Origin: Lachnospiraceae bacterium
GTDB taxonomy: Bacteria; Bacillota; Clostridia; Lachnospirales; Lachnospiraceae
Assembly: GCA_017544835.1 (NCBI GenBank)
Contig: JAFYDI010000078.1
Span: forward strand, 1-64,000
DNA length: 64,000 bases
Reading direction: 5' to 3'
Below the pieces are notes generated by a model. That model did not search any database, was not told the origin of the DNA, and saw nothing but the letters and a program-made list of their open reading frames with translations. Position 1 is the stretch's first letter. Every line of letters begins with the position of its first letter. Of this stretch, positions 52,524-61,734 are shown one piece after another. A program made the position numbers and the translations under genes.

Positions 52524-53709
52524 ATTCCGAAGCCTCCAGTTTTCTTGTGTCTTTAAGCCTTCCCACCGCTTTTAAAGTATTATCCTCAAACCGGTATAAC
52601 GGGTTAAATACCACTTCACCGTCTTTCATGCCAATCACTTCCGATATCTCTCCCACAACTCTTCTTTTGTCACGAAGTCTCGTTAAATGAATCATTATGT
52701 CGATTCCGCTTGCAATCTGGCCTCTTATGGCATACAGAGGAATGTCCATTCCGCTTAACACCATAGTTTCAAGCCTCGAAATCATATCGGCAGACGAGTT
52801 GGCGTGACCGGTTGACAGTGAGCCGTCGTGTCCCGTATTCATAGCTTGCAGCATATCCACAGCCTCGGCGCCTCTTACCTCTCCGACTATAATTCTGTCG
52901 GGTCTCATACGAAGAGCTGCCTTAATCAGGTCCCTGATATCTATGGGCATGCATCCCTCGGCTTTTTTAGTCCTCGTTTCAAGCCTCACAAGGTTTTTAG
53001 CCTCTGAAAGCTGCAGCTCCGCGCTGTCTTCGATGGTTATAATTCTTTCGTCCGAAGGAATGTATCTTGAAAGCGCGTTAAGAAACGTCGTCTTTCCCGT
53101 ACCGGTTCCACCCGATATGAAAATGTTGTATTTGGCCTCAACCAGCCTTCGTAAAAAGAAAGCAGCTTCCTCAGTAATCGAACCAAACTCAATAAGTTTC
53201 TCCATCGTAATGGGAGCCTTTGGAAATCGTCTGATTGTAACCGTGGAGCCCGACAAAGAAACCGGTGACAACACAATATTCACGCGCTCGCCGGTAGTTA
53301 ATCTTGCGTCCGCTATCGGATATGCTTCATTGACAGTTCTGTTACAGGCACCTACTATTTGCTGAATAACATCTTCAAGTTTTTCTTCCGAAGAAAACCG
53401 TTTGTCGGTTTTAATAATAGAGCCGCTTTTTTCGATAAATATGGCATTTGTACCGTTAATCATGATTTCCGTTACAGCCTCATCATCGAGATATTCCTGT
53501 ATTACGTCGAATTTCTTGATTGAGTTATATACTTCTTTTCTCAGGGCCAGAATTTCATCAATCGTAAGCATCTTCCTTTCGGGAAATGCGGTTATAACAT
53601 CGTCAATAAGTTTAAGAACTTCTTCCTCTGTCATCTCATCCGAGAAATTCATTTTGGATAGCACTGTTCCGTACACTTTGGTTTTAATATCTTCCGGCAG
53701 ATTATTCAT
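52513..53709 (-). CDS. tadA: TadA/CpaF-type pilus assembly ATPase
   Basis: About 398 residues taking the ATG at 53709 (GGTGG eight bases upstream); other in-frame starts lie at 53715 and 53721. The secretion ATPase signatures are complete: Walker A SGGTGTGKTTFLNAL, IITIEDSAELQL, RPDRIIVGEVRGAEA and MNTGHDGSLSTGHANS. It powers Flp pilus assembly from the cytoplasm. Overlaps TadZ upstream and TadB downstream. Confidence 0.93.
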   Translation of the reverse strand: MNNLPEDIKTKVYGTVLSKMNFSDEMTEEEVLKLIDDVITAFPERKMLTIDEILALRKEVYNSIKKFDVIQEYLDDEAVTEIMINGTNAIFIEKSGSIIKTDKRFSSEEKLEDVIQQIVGACNRTVNEAYPIADARLTTGERVNIVLSPVSLSGSTVTIRRFPKAPITMEKLIEFGSITEEAAFFLRRLVEAKYNIFISGGTGTGKTTFLNALSRYIPSDERIITIEDSAELQLSEAKNLVRLETRTKKAEGCMPIDIRDLIKAALRMRPDRIIVGEVRGAEAVDMLQAMNTGHDGSLSTGHANSSADMISRLETMVLSGMDIPLYAIRGQIASGIDIMIHLTRLRDKRRVVGEISEVIGMKDGEVVFNPLYRFEDNTLKAVGRLKDTRKLEASEYGL

Positions 53710-54685
53710 CGGCATCACCACCCATATCGTATCTGATAAGCCGCCTTACATAGTCCGCAAGTTCCGTATGCGGAAGCAGTTCGTAGTTGTGCGGGATTTC
53801 TCTAAGTTTGGGAATCCTGATGTTTTCGGTCTTTTCAAGGATATCCTTGTATTCACTTTCTCTTAACAGGTTTTCGTACTGGGCGAGTTTCGCCGTCGCA
53901 ACTCTGTCAGCATCGGTAATTGTATAGACATATGAACACTTTGCAAGAATGTCGAGAAGCCCGTTTACGTTCTCGGAAAGATCGAGAATAATCACTTCAT
54001 AATCGGTTTTATCAATTAATGTATCCACCAGTTTTATCCATTGTGCTTTAGTTACAAAAGAAAACTTCACAAAAGCCTTCGCCGGAGATATGTAGTCAAG
54101 CTCTCCCATTCTTTCTTTCAAGGAATCGACCCTGTAAGAAAAATTGCTGTCTTCGCATTCACTGAAGTACAAAAGATCCATCAGGTCGCTTCCGCCTAAC
54201 CTGCTTGAAAGAGTATCAAATCCTGAAAAGCTTTCGAAATTTAAGTAAAGCACTTTCCTGGTCCCCGAAAGAATCTGTCCAAGCGTCAGCGCAAACGTGG
54301 TCTGAAAGCTCCTCTTAATCGGAGTATAGATACCTATTAACTCCTTCTTGCCGACAGCATAAGGTTGTTGTGCCGGGTCACTCGTATCCGCACTCAAGGC
54401 CATCGCCTCGCTGTATATCCTGTCGTAGGGCATATAGCGAAATACTTTTCCGGGCTCATTCTCCTCTTCGGACAGATACACAACGCTCTCTATTCTGTCG
54501 TCAGGAACCTTGAAATCTTCAAGAGCTATGCATATATTGAGGCTTTCCGTCATAAGGTAGTCCCTAAGTGCATCTTCTTCGGTAAAAAGAAGAACCTCCG
54601 TATCTTTTCCGCAAATGCTTCTGAAGCTTTCGCTTAACCTCTTTACATATTCTTTTTCCGCGCCGCATACGGCTAACTTTCTCAT
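53702..54685 (-). CDS. tadZ: TadZ/CpaE-like localisation protein with degenerate P-loop
   Basis: 327 residues. An N-terminal receiver-like part (about 1-110) is followed by a MinD/ParA-like domain. Where a Walker A (KGGxGKT) is expected the sequence reads GIYTPIKRSFQTTFALTLG, so ATP binding is doubtful, while YEVIILDLSENVNGLLDIL keeps the shape of the second nucleotide motif. TadZ proteins place the pilus machine in the cell. First cytoplasmic gene after the peptidase. Confidence 0.78.
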   Translation of the reverse strand: MRKLAVCGAEKEYVKRLSESFRSICGKDTEVLLFTEEDALRDYLMTESLNICIALEDFKVPDDRIESVVYLSEEENEPGKVFRYMPYDRIYSEAMALSADTSDPAQQPYAVGKKELIGIYTPIKRSFQTTFALTLGQILSGTRKVLYLNFESFSGFDTLSSRLGGSDLMDLLYFSECEDSNFSYRVDSLKERMGELDYISPAKAFVKFSFVTKAQWIKLVDTLIDKTDYEVIILDLSENVNGLLDILAKCSYVYTITDADRVATAKLAQYENLLRESEYKDILEKTENIRIPKLREIPHNYELLPHTELADYVRRLIRYDMGGDADE

Positions 54686-54697
54686 ATGCCAATCCTC

Positions 54698-55150
54698 TTA
54701 TGGCCACAGAGGCAAGAATGTAGCAAGGTACGCTGCCAAAATCGGAAGCGCCATATGCACAACTCTTCTTCCCCTGCCGTTAACAGGTCTTTTGAAAAAA
54801 ATCTTGATTACAGAAACGACTGCGCCGATAACAAAAACGGCCAGTAAAAAATAAAGTGAATTGTCCACCGATAAAACGGTAAACGTAAGTAACTTAACAT
54901 CTCCCGCGCCAAGTTCGCCGATTACAAAAAACGGGTAAAAAAAGAAAAAAACCACCGCAGCCGCACAAATTCTATACATAATTGCGCCACCCGAAATAAA
55001 CGGCTTATTAAGCACCAGTTGGGAAATTGTAAAACAACTTGTCTGAAATAGTATCAGAATCAAAATCAGAATGTTCGGTATCTTACCTCTACGAACATCA
55101 GTAATCGCTGCCGATAAAAGTACCATTACGGTACCGACAAACAAAATCAT
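54698..55150 (-). CDS. tadV: A24 prepilin peptidase 1 (TadV/CpaA-like)
   Basis: 150 residues, about five helices. The catalytic regions AAITDVRRGKIPN and IGELGAGDVKLL (GxGD) are intact. It removes the leader of Flp pilin. It is the first gene of the Tad operon, 12 bases upstream of TadZ. Confidence 0.88.
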   Translation of the reverse strand: MILFVGTVMVLLSAAITDVRRGKIPNILILILILFQTSCFTISQLVLNKPFISGGAIMYRICAAAVVFFFFYPFFVIGELGAGDVKLLTFTVLSVDNSLYFLLAVFVIGAVVSVIKIFFKRPVNGRGRRVVHMALPILAAYLATFLPLWP

Positions 55151-55358
55151 ATTTCACCGCCTCTCGCGGCTGCAAGAATGGATTTTAATTTACGACCGGG
55201 AATTTGTAAACCCTTTTTGGCCAAAAAAAGTTTTTTTGTAAAATCTTCACAAAGAAAAAAATCAAGTTCTCCCGGATAATCCGAAAGCCCTTGATTTTCT
55301 TTAATTTATATGTGTCAAAAGAATCTAAAAATCAAACTTTTTCTTCTTATGCTTATTG
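55151..55358. other. Intergenic region with terminator for the flagellin group
   Basis: No gene. At 55254-55296 a minus-strand terminator is seen: ATCAAG pairs with CTTGAT around a loop holding an inner CGGAT/ATCCG stem, followed by TTTTTTC. It ends the FliK-flagellin-FliS transcript. The remaining part (55151-55253) is A/T-rich, probably holding the Tad operon promoter, which I could not place. Confidence 0.7.
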
Positions 55359-55835
55359 TTATGCCAGATAACCCCTGTTTGACGCAGTATCAATCAGAAT
55401 TTCGTTTAACAAATTTCTGTTATACGTAAGTCCGTTGTAAACGGTTTCCGTATTGGTCATAACTGCAGCGCTTTTATCGTATGAACTTGCTACCTTATAA
55501 GCTTCTCTTAACTCACCGAATATTTTAATAACATGCCTTGCGGGCGCTTCGTCGTAATCGATATAAGCTTTGGTAAGTTCACGATTGCAGTACACGTAGA
55601 GCTTAAGGAGCGTAGCCCCAAGTTCCGTAGATGTGTCTACGGAATTCATAAGCTCTTGTACTGTACTTTTAGTCCGATTAAGCTCAGCTCTGAATAACGT
55701 TTTATTGTCGTTTTCTATCGCTGATACACTATCGCCTAAGTATGTGATTGCTATGTCGTATAGAATCACTATCATCTCAGTTTTGTTGGCTGAGCTCACT
55801 CGGAGGGTAAAAGCCTGTATTTGTTCTTTTGTCAT
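55359..55835 (-). CDS. fliS: Flagellar export chaperone FliS
   Basis: 158 residues, helical. It shows family features: RVSSANKTEMIVILYDIAITYL near the start (about 12-33) and TELGATLLKLYVYCNRELTKAY in the middle. FliS binds the C-terminal end of flagellin to stop it polymerising in the cytoplasm. It lies 9 bases after the flagellin gene, a usual pairing. Confidence 0.85.
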   Translation of the reverse strand: MTKEQIQAFTLRVSSANKTEMIVILYDIAITYLGDSVSAIENDNKTLFRAELNRTKSTVQELMNSVDTSTELGATLLKLYVYCNRELTKAYIDYDEAPARHVIKIFGELREAYKVASSYDKSAAVMTNTETVYNGLTYNRNLLNEILIDTASNRGYLA

Positions 55836-55844
55836 ATATCACCT

Positions 55845-57029
55845 TTATTGTAATAACTGTAATACCGATGAAGGTCTTTCGTTGGCCTGAGCTACCATGC
55901 TGGTGCTGGCCTGTACGAGTACCTGATTCTTGGAGTACTCTGTCATTTCTTCTGCCATATCGGCATCCATGATTCTTGAGTACGCGCCGGTCATATTTTC
56001 CTCGGAAATATCAAGTGTACTGATGGTATGCTCAAGTCTTACCTGATAAGCACCGAGACGGCTTCTTGCACGGTTGATGTATAAGAGGCTGTCGTTCATC
56101 TGGTCGAGGAATTTCTCGGAGTTTTCTTTGGTCGTACAGTCAAACTTTTCAATTCCGAGAGTACGTAAGTTTACAGCCGAAATTCTCAATCCAAGCTCCT
56201 GGCCTTCGCTTGTTCCGATCTGAACATTCATTGCACCAAGACCTGTAATGTCTAAATTAATATTGGTCGCATCAAGTGTGTTCTTAACACGGAACTCCAT
56301 CTGGAATCCTTTTTCTCCGGTCAAAATAACGGTATCGCCCTTAGCCGTAGCCGTAACGCTTTCGTCGAATCCGGCTCCTCCTACAAACTTAAGCTTCATA
56401 TCATCGGGCGCTTCAACCATTTCATCGGGTGCCTTACTATTATCGTATAAGGTTCCGTCAGCCTTTAAGTTTTTAACCTTATCAACAATAACGTTGCCTT
56501 CGTCATCTAAAGTAGCCTTAAGGGAATTGATAACGTATTTTCCGCTTCTTACTTCATCCGAATATGTAGAAACCTTTAAATCGTCGTTATCGGTATAGCC
56601 TTTTACGTCGAAATCACCGTTTAAAAGAACCGCGCCGTTATACATCGTAGTATTGGATATTCTTTCGACTTCTTCTTTTAACTGTGTAATCTCATCGTTG
56701 ATATACTTTCTGTCGAGGTCGTCGATTGTTCCGTTGCAGGCTTTAACAGCAAGCTCGTTCATTCTCTGAATCATATCTTCGATTTCGGAAAGAGCACCTT
56801 CTGCAATCTCTATTACGGACACGGCGTCATTGGAATTGTCGTTAGCGGTCTCAAGGCTTCTGATCTGGGCTCTCATTCTCTTGGCCATTGCAATACCCGA
56901 AGCATTATCTTTGGCGTGGTTGATTTTAAGTCCGGACGAAAGTCTTTCGATTGAATTGGAAAGAGCTTTGTCGTTATTGCCTAAAGAAGTGTTGGCGATC
57001 ATTGCCGAAACATTATAGTTAATTCTCAT
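55845..57029 (-). CDS. hag: Flagellin
   Basis: 394 residues. Conserved N-terminal D0/D1 (RINYNVSAMIANTSLG, SIERLSSGLKINHAKDNASG split) and C-terminal D1/D0 (SRLGAYQVRLEHTISTL, ENMTGAYSRIMDADMAEEM, SSVLQLLQ) flank a variable central part of about 150 residues. It is the flagellar filament subunit. The gene overlaps the large upstream gene by 11 bases. Confidence 0.95.
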   Translation of the reverse strand: MRINYNVSAMIANTSLGNNDKALSNSIERLSSGLKINHAKDNASGIAMAKRMRAQIRSLETANDNSNDAVSVIEIAEGALSEIEDMIQRMNELAVKACNGTIDDLDRKYINDEITQLKEEVERISNTTMYNGAVLLNGDFDVKGYTDNDDLKVSTYSDEVRSGKYVINSLKATLDDEGNVIVDKVKNLKADGTLYDNSKAPDEMVEAPDDMKLKFVGGAGFDESVTATAKGDTVILTGEKGFQMEFRVKNTLDATNINLDITGLGAMNVQIGTSEGQELGLRISAVNLRTLGIEKFDCTTKENSEKFLDQMNDSLLYINRARSRLGAYQVRLEHTISTLDISEENMTGAYSRIMDADMAEEMTEYSKNQVLVQASTSMVAQANERPSSVLQLLQ

Positions 57030-59706
57030 TCATTATTCCTTTCAAGCTGTCCAAAAAAAGTTTCGCGATATTATAAAGTTCTTTGGATGAGACTTCTTCG
57101 GTATTGTCTCTCATCGGTATCTTGGAAAGTGCCGTGTCTGTGTCGGATGTTTTGCTTAACACCACACTTACCTTACTGTTTAATTTATCGGCGACTTTCT
57201 CCATTTTATTAACGGTCTCTTTGAAATTACATGCAATATATCCGGATATTTCTTTCTCCGTACCACTAAATCTTGCACTTATGCGACCAAGGTCATCTGT
57301 CTCCATGGATACCACTACGTTGGCTTCTTCGGAAGAGTTATGCACAAGCTTCACGTTAACGGAGGTGACTTGTCCACCGATTTCCATCGGAACTTCGTAG
57401 TTTTCCGCATCGGCATAGGCTCTTGCCACATTAAGCTGTCTGTGGACCAGCTGAAGTGCTCTGACATCGAGGTAAGAATCTTTGCTCATGCATTCCTCGT
57501 ATACCGCACTCTTGCAAGCCGTTGCCATGTCTTCGTAAGCATCAATCGTCTCATCACGGCCCAAGAAAGCGTCTGTAAGAGATAATGCCTTTTCTTTGGC
57601 CACACCACCCTTGGCATCGGTGGCCTTTTTGAATGCTTCTCCGCGTTTAGCTCTTAACATTAAGGCTGCTTCGAGATTATCTATCGTAATCGGTACTGCA
57701 CTCATGATAAGTTCGGTTACGCTTTCCTCGGGAGCTCCGAGAGCCTCTCGCATTTCTGCGTACTTATGGGATATCCATTCTGCTTCAAGCGGATCGTCCT
57801 TGGCAGGATTTACCAAAGTATCGTATACTTCTCCGACAGTTACATCCATTCCGCGATGCTTGGCGGTCTTCATAGCTGTCTTAAGATTTGAAAGTGTCAT
57901 TTCTCCGCCGGCATTGATAACACTTCCCACTGCCGCATAATCGGTTTTCTCAAGTTTATGAATAAAGCGGTATACTTCGATGTAATCTGCTCTTTCTTCG
58001 GGAGTGATTTCTTTGTCACGCTCGAGTTTATATAAGAACTTTGAGTATTTCTCCATCTCTTCGCTTTCGGAAGTCTCTTTCTTGTTAAGATACTCATTAA
58101 GTTCATCTACGCTCATCCTGATAGGAGACTTTTCTTCTCTAATAAGCTTAAGAGTGTCTGCGGGAGTGAGTCTGGTAAGCACTGCCTGAAGCTTTCTGTC
58201 TGCTTCTTTAATCGTCTCTAAGGATTCCTTGGTAATAGGCATACTGTTGTAACCAAGGATTCTTACGCCGCGCTCATTTTCTTTGGTATCTTCAAGACCG
58301 AGACTTTCAAGGATTTCGGGAATGTTTCTGAAAGCCTTCTTGATGGAGTCGCCGAGGTCTCTTCTGACTTCGGTCCCGACCTGCTCGTAAGCGATATTGG
58401 CTGCTTCAAGCCTTGCCTTGACGGGTGCCGCCGTCTCATGGATTTCTTCAAGCGTTACCGTTCCGATTCTGTCTGCCACGGGTGCGATAAACTGCACGGG
58501 CATGCTCTTAATCGCTTCAACGGTATCATTAACCCGAACTACTTCTGCGGCCTCTTTAAACTCCGGCGTCTGCTCGATTTTCTTAAGTGCTTCTACATAA
58601 GCCTCCATATCCTTGGTATCGATATGAAAACCGCTCTTAAGCAAAAGAAGATTTGCCTCGGTAGTCATCTTAAGTCTTGTTTCTTCAAGTACTCTTGCCG
58701 CCTTGATAAAGGGGGTATCGATTACTTTTTCAAGTTCGTCGGTGATGCGAACGGCTTCTTCGTAGATACTTTCTTTGGCCGTTACCAATGCTTCTTTGGG
58801 CTCTTTGCCTTCGGATACGGCAATCGCGATAACTTTGGATATTTCTTCATCGCTCATGGGAAGAGAAACAGACTTAACTTCCTGTAATCTACTTAAATTC
58901 TCCTTATCTACATAGAGGGAATTCTTAACAAGCCAGATGCCGTCTTCAACATTCTCGACTGTGGGCTCTATGTCGATGCTTAAAAGAAGGTCTGTAACTT
59001 CACTCTTAAGAGACTCTTCTGTTGCGGGTGTACCTTTCTCGGCAAGATAGCCGTGAGCTTCAATGGCAAAATACTTACCGCCCTGTTCTCTTGTATCCTG
59101 ACAATTGGTGTGCTTGGAAAGATAAAGGTTATCGATTGTAAGCGGCTTGCCGGTGCTTACAAAATCCTTCATCATTCCTTCGGTCATCTCGGTAACCTCG
59201 GAAATCTCTTCAACAGCCACGGAAATATCTTTACACAAATCCTTGCTAAGCGTTACGTCCGCCTGACCTGCTGCAGCTTCCATCGATTCAAGACCTGTCA
59301 TCGCTTTGATGGTTTCTTTGTCAAGTGTATCGGTGTAGCCGGCAATTTCCTGTCCGGAGCGTGCAACAGCAAGCTTTATCTTATCAACGATTGTTACGGA
59401 ATCCTTTATCTCTACGCTGCCGGGGGTGCCGCCGCCTGCCACAAGCTTGCCAAAGTCTTCTTTGGACATAGCGTTGGACATAACGGTCATGTAGTCCTGA
59501 CATACCTCGACGTCACGAGCCTTTAATTGATTCTTCAGTTCATTTACAGACATTTTTTCGCCACCGTAGGTTTTGGAGTCTGTAAGAGAAGCTGTTATGT
59601 CATAAGAAGAACCGATTCCCCTTATTGTTTCTGAAGAATCGGAAGCATATGCTCTTTTTGCGTCCTGAAATTTCTGAAGGTTGGGAGTATCAAATGTAAT
59701 CTTCAT
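57019..59706 (-). CDS. Large helical-repeat flagellar protein (DUF6240-like, FliK-like C terminus)
   Basis: 895 residues. No signal peptide or membrane helix. The N-terminal region (MSVNELKNQLKARDVEVCQDY) fits DUF6240 as I know it from Lachnospiraceae flagellar loci. Through the chain a short unit recurs at intervals, for example PLTIDNLYL, EPTVENVEDG, PITKESLETI, RMSVDELNEYL, EMTLSNLKTAM and PITIDNLEAAL, suggesting tandem helical repeats. The last 130 residues (VNVKLVHNSSEEANVVVSM, LGRISARFSGTEKEISGY) resemble the FliK C-terminal domain, which controls hook length. It is the first gene of the flagellin operon. The FliK link is a moderate inference. Confidence 0.65.
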   Translation of the reverse strand: MKITFDTPNLQKFQDAKRAYASDSSETIRGIGSSYDITASLTDSKTYGGEKMSVNELKNQLKARDVEVCQDYMTVMSNAMSKEDFGKLVAGGGTPGSVEIKDSVTIVDKIKLAVARSGQEIAGYTDTLDKETIKAMTGLESMEAAAGQADVTLSKDLCKDISVAVEEISEVTEMTEGMMKDFVSTGKPLTIDNLYLSKHTNCQDTREQGGKYFAIEAHGYLAEKGTPATEESLKSEVTDLLLSIDIEPTVENVEDGIWLVKNSLYVDKENLSRLQEVKSVSLPMSDEEISKVIAIAVSEGKEPKEALVTAKESIYEEAVRITDELEKVIDTPFIKAARVLEETRLKMTTEANLLLLKSGFHIDTKDMEAYVEALKKIEQTPEFKEAAEVVRVNDTVEAIKSMPVQFIAPVADRIGTVTLEEIHETAAPVKARLEAANIAYEQVGTEVRRDLGDSIKKAFRNIPEILESLGLEDTKENERGVRILGYNSMPITKESLETIKEADRKLQAVLTRLTPADTLKLIREEKSPIRMSVDELNEYLNKKETSESEEMEKYSKFLYKLERDKEITPEERADYIEVYRFIHKLEKTDYAAVGSVINAGGEMTLSNLKTAMKTAKHRGMDVTVGEVYDTLVNPAKDDPLEAEWISHKYAEMREALGAPEESVTELIMSAVPITIDNLEAALMLRAKRGEAFKKATDAKGGVAKEKALSLTDAFLGRDETIDAYEDMATACKSAVYEECMSKDSYLDVRALQLVHRQLNVARAYADAENYEVPMEIGGQVTSVNVKLVHNSSEEANVVVSMETDDLGRISARFSGTEKEISGYIACNFKETVNKMEKVADKLNSKVSVVLSKTSDTDTALSKIPMRDNTEEVSSKELYNIAKLFLDSLKGIMNEN

Positions 59707-59742
59707 TGAGACCTCGCGTTTTATTTTCCTTAAAAACGCATC

Positions 59743-59769
59743 CTTGCGGCTGGGCTTGTTTGGCTTTTG
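59743..59769 (-). promoter_or_regulatory. Possible sigma-28-type promoter of the flagellin operon
   Basis: On the minus strand CAAA (59766-59769), 15 bases, then GCCGCAAG (59743-59750). The spacing equals that of flagellar sigma-28 promoters (TAAA-N15-GCCGATAA), but only part of the -10 matches. Confidence 0.3.
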
Positions 59770-59777
59770 AGCAAAAC

Positions 59778-59809
59778 AAAAGATGAGCGAATCCGTTCAC
59801 TCATCTTTT
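59778..59809. terminator. Terminator after glgB
   Basis: AAAAGATGAG and CTCATCTTTT form a perfect 10-bp stem; on minus it is followed by GTTTT. It separates the glgB transcript from the flagellin group. Confidence 0.85.
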
Positions 59810-59838
59810 ATTTCGGCATATTCTTTCTTTTTCTTAAC

Positions 59839-61734
59839 CTAGAATTCCAAAACTAATGCGGTATATGGAGGAATATCGAGCGTGATGGAATAATCCTTGT
59901 AATCACACAGGTCCTTAACCGCCACATACTTACTCTCAACCGGGACCCCGTTACCGCCGAAGCGCTCTTCGTCACTGTTAAGAAGCAATTTGTATGTTCC
60001 TTCCTTGGGCACTCCCAACTTGTAACCTTCCCACTTCATGGGGGTCATGTTGGTTATAAAAAGAAGGCATTTGGAATCGGCTTCGGTTCTTCTGATAAAG
60101 GAGTATGTGCTACGGTCCTTATCATCTGCATTAATCCATTCAAAGCCCTTCCAGCTGTTGTCGTCGGTATACATGCAAGGGTACTTTCTGTATATCTTAA
60201 GGAGCTCGCATACATAGTCTTTGAGGCCTCTGTTAAGCGGATTCTCAAGCATGTACCAGTCAAGCTCGCGCTCTTCGCTCCATTCACGTTCCTGACCGAA
60301 GTCCTGACCCATGAATAAAAGTTTCTTGCCGCAGTGACCAAACATAAATGTGTAACCGGTGCGAAGGTTAGCATACTTGTCAACCTTGTAACCGGGCATC
60401 CTCTCAACCATTGAGCATTTCAAGTGTACGACTTCGTCATGCGAGAGTGGCAAAATGTAATTCTCATACTCGTTGTAGCTCATAGCGAAAGTCATATTGT
60501 AATGATTGTCTTTTCTGAAATACGGGTCAAGTTTCATGTACTCGCAGAAGTCATGCATCCAGCCCATATTCCACTTAAAGGAGAATCCGAGTCCGTCTTC
60601 TTCAACTGGTCCCGTAACCTTAGGCCATGCCGTAGATTCCTCTGCTATAGTCATAAAGCCGGGGTATTCCTTGTGAATTATAGAGTTTAAATGTTTAAAG
60701 AACTCGATTGCTTCAAGGTTCTTGTTGCCACCGTACTTGTTGGGTACCCATTCGCCGTCTTTCTTGCCGTAGTCAAGATAAAGCATTGAAGCCACGGCAT
60801 CCACACGAACGCCGTCGATGTGGAACATATTAATCCAATAGAAGACATTGGCTATAAGGAAATTCTTTATCTCGGTCTTGCCGTAATTAAATATCTTGGT
60901 ACCCCACTCGGGATGCTCGCCAAGCCTCGGATCGGGGTGCTCATAAACCGCGCCGCCGTCGAAATTGGAAAGACCGTGAGCGTCCTTGGCAAAATGAGCG
61001 GGAACCCAGTCAAGGATAACGCCTATACCATTATTATGAAGTGTATTTACAAGATACATAAAGTCCTTAGGCTCGCCGTATCTTGAAGTAGGCGCATAAT
61101 AACCGGTAACCTGATATCCCCAGGAACCGTCAAAAGGATGCTCTGCTATACCCATAAGCTCGATGTGGGTATATTTCATCTCTTTAAGATATTCAACTAT
61201 TCTGTCTGTGAATTCCTTGTAAGAATAATAACCGCCGTCTTCCTTGCCGGGATGCTTCATGAAAGAGCCTATCTGGCATTCGTAAATAGCAAGGGGCTCC
61301 TTGAACATATCCTTCTTATCGCGGGCTTTCATCCACTTTGAATCTGTCCAGTCGAAGCCTTCGAGATTATAGATTCTCGATGCGGTGCCGGGACGTTTCT
61401 CGGCATAGTTGGCATAGGGGTCGGCTTTATAGAGAGTTGAACCGTCCTGTGCCTGTATAAAGAACTTGTAATACTGATATTCCTTGACTCCTTCCACAAA
61501 GCCTGCCCAGATTCCTCCGGGTCCAAGCTTGGTAAGGGGTATGTCCCATTCCTTCCATCCGTTAAAATCACCCACGACATATACAGCCGCGGCATTCGGG
61601 GCGTATACGGAAAAGTATACGCCGTCCTTGCCGTCTTCTTTACAGGGGTGAGCTCCCATTTTTTTGTATATTTCGTAGTGAGTACCTTGTGCAAAAAGGT
61701 ACTGGTCGGTTTCGGTAATGGCTATTGATTTCAT
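59839..61734 (-). CDS. glgB: 1,4-alpha-glucan branching enzyme
   Basis: 631 residues, normal length. An N-terminal CBM48 (VYFSVYAPNAAAVYVVGDFN, about 40-60) is followed by the GH13 barrel with the nucleophile Asp in IDGVRVDAVASM, the acid Glu in MTIAEEST and the third Asp in LSHDEVVHLK, then a C-terminal all-beta domain. It makes alpha-1,6 branches in glycogen. Its ATG overlaps the stop of the acidic protein upstream by four bases (ATGA). Confidence 0.95.
   Translation of the reverse strand: MKSIAITETDQYLFAQGTHYEIYKKMGAHPCKEDGKDGVYFSVYAPNAAAVYVVGDFNGWKEWDIPLTKLGPGGIWAGFVEGVKEYQYYKFFIQAQDGSTLYKADPYANYAEKRPGTASRIYNLEGFDWTDSKWMKARDKKDMFKEPLAIYECQIGSFMKHPGKEDGGYYSYKEFTDRIVEYLKEMKYTHIELMGIAEHPFDGSWGYQVTGYYAPTSRYGEPKDFMYLVNTLHNNGIGVILDWVPAHFAKDAHGLSNFDGGAVYEHPDPRLGEHPEWGTKIFNYGKTEIKNFLIANVFYWINMFHIDGVRVDAVASMLYLDYGKKDGEWVPNKYGGNKNLEAIEFFKHLNSIIHKEYPGFMTIAEESTAWPKVTGPVEEDGLGFSFKWNMGWMHDFCEYMKLDPYFRKDNHYNMTFAMSYNEYENYILPLSHDEVVHLKCSMVERMPGYKVDKYANLRTGYTFMFGHCGKKLLFMGQDFGQEREWSEERELDWYMLENPLNRGLKDYVCELLKIYRKYPCMYTDDNSWKGFEWINADDKDRSTYSFIRRTEADSKCLLFITNMTPMKWEGYKLGVPKEGTYKLLLNSDEERFGGNGVPVESKYVAVKDLCDYKDYSITLDIPPYTALVLEF

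Noticed and set aside
58438..59526. Plus-strand frames of about 150 codons opposite the large flagellar protein
   Set aside because: Cys/Phe-rich composition typical of antisense translation; no ribosome site.
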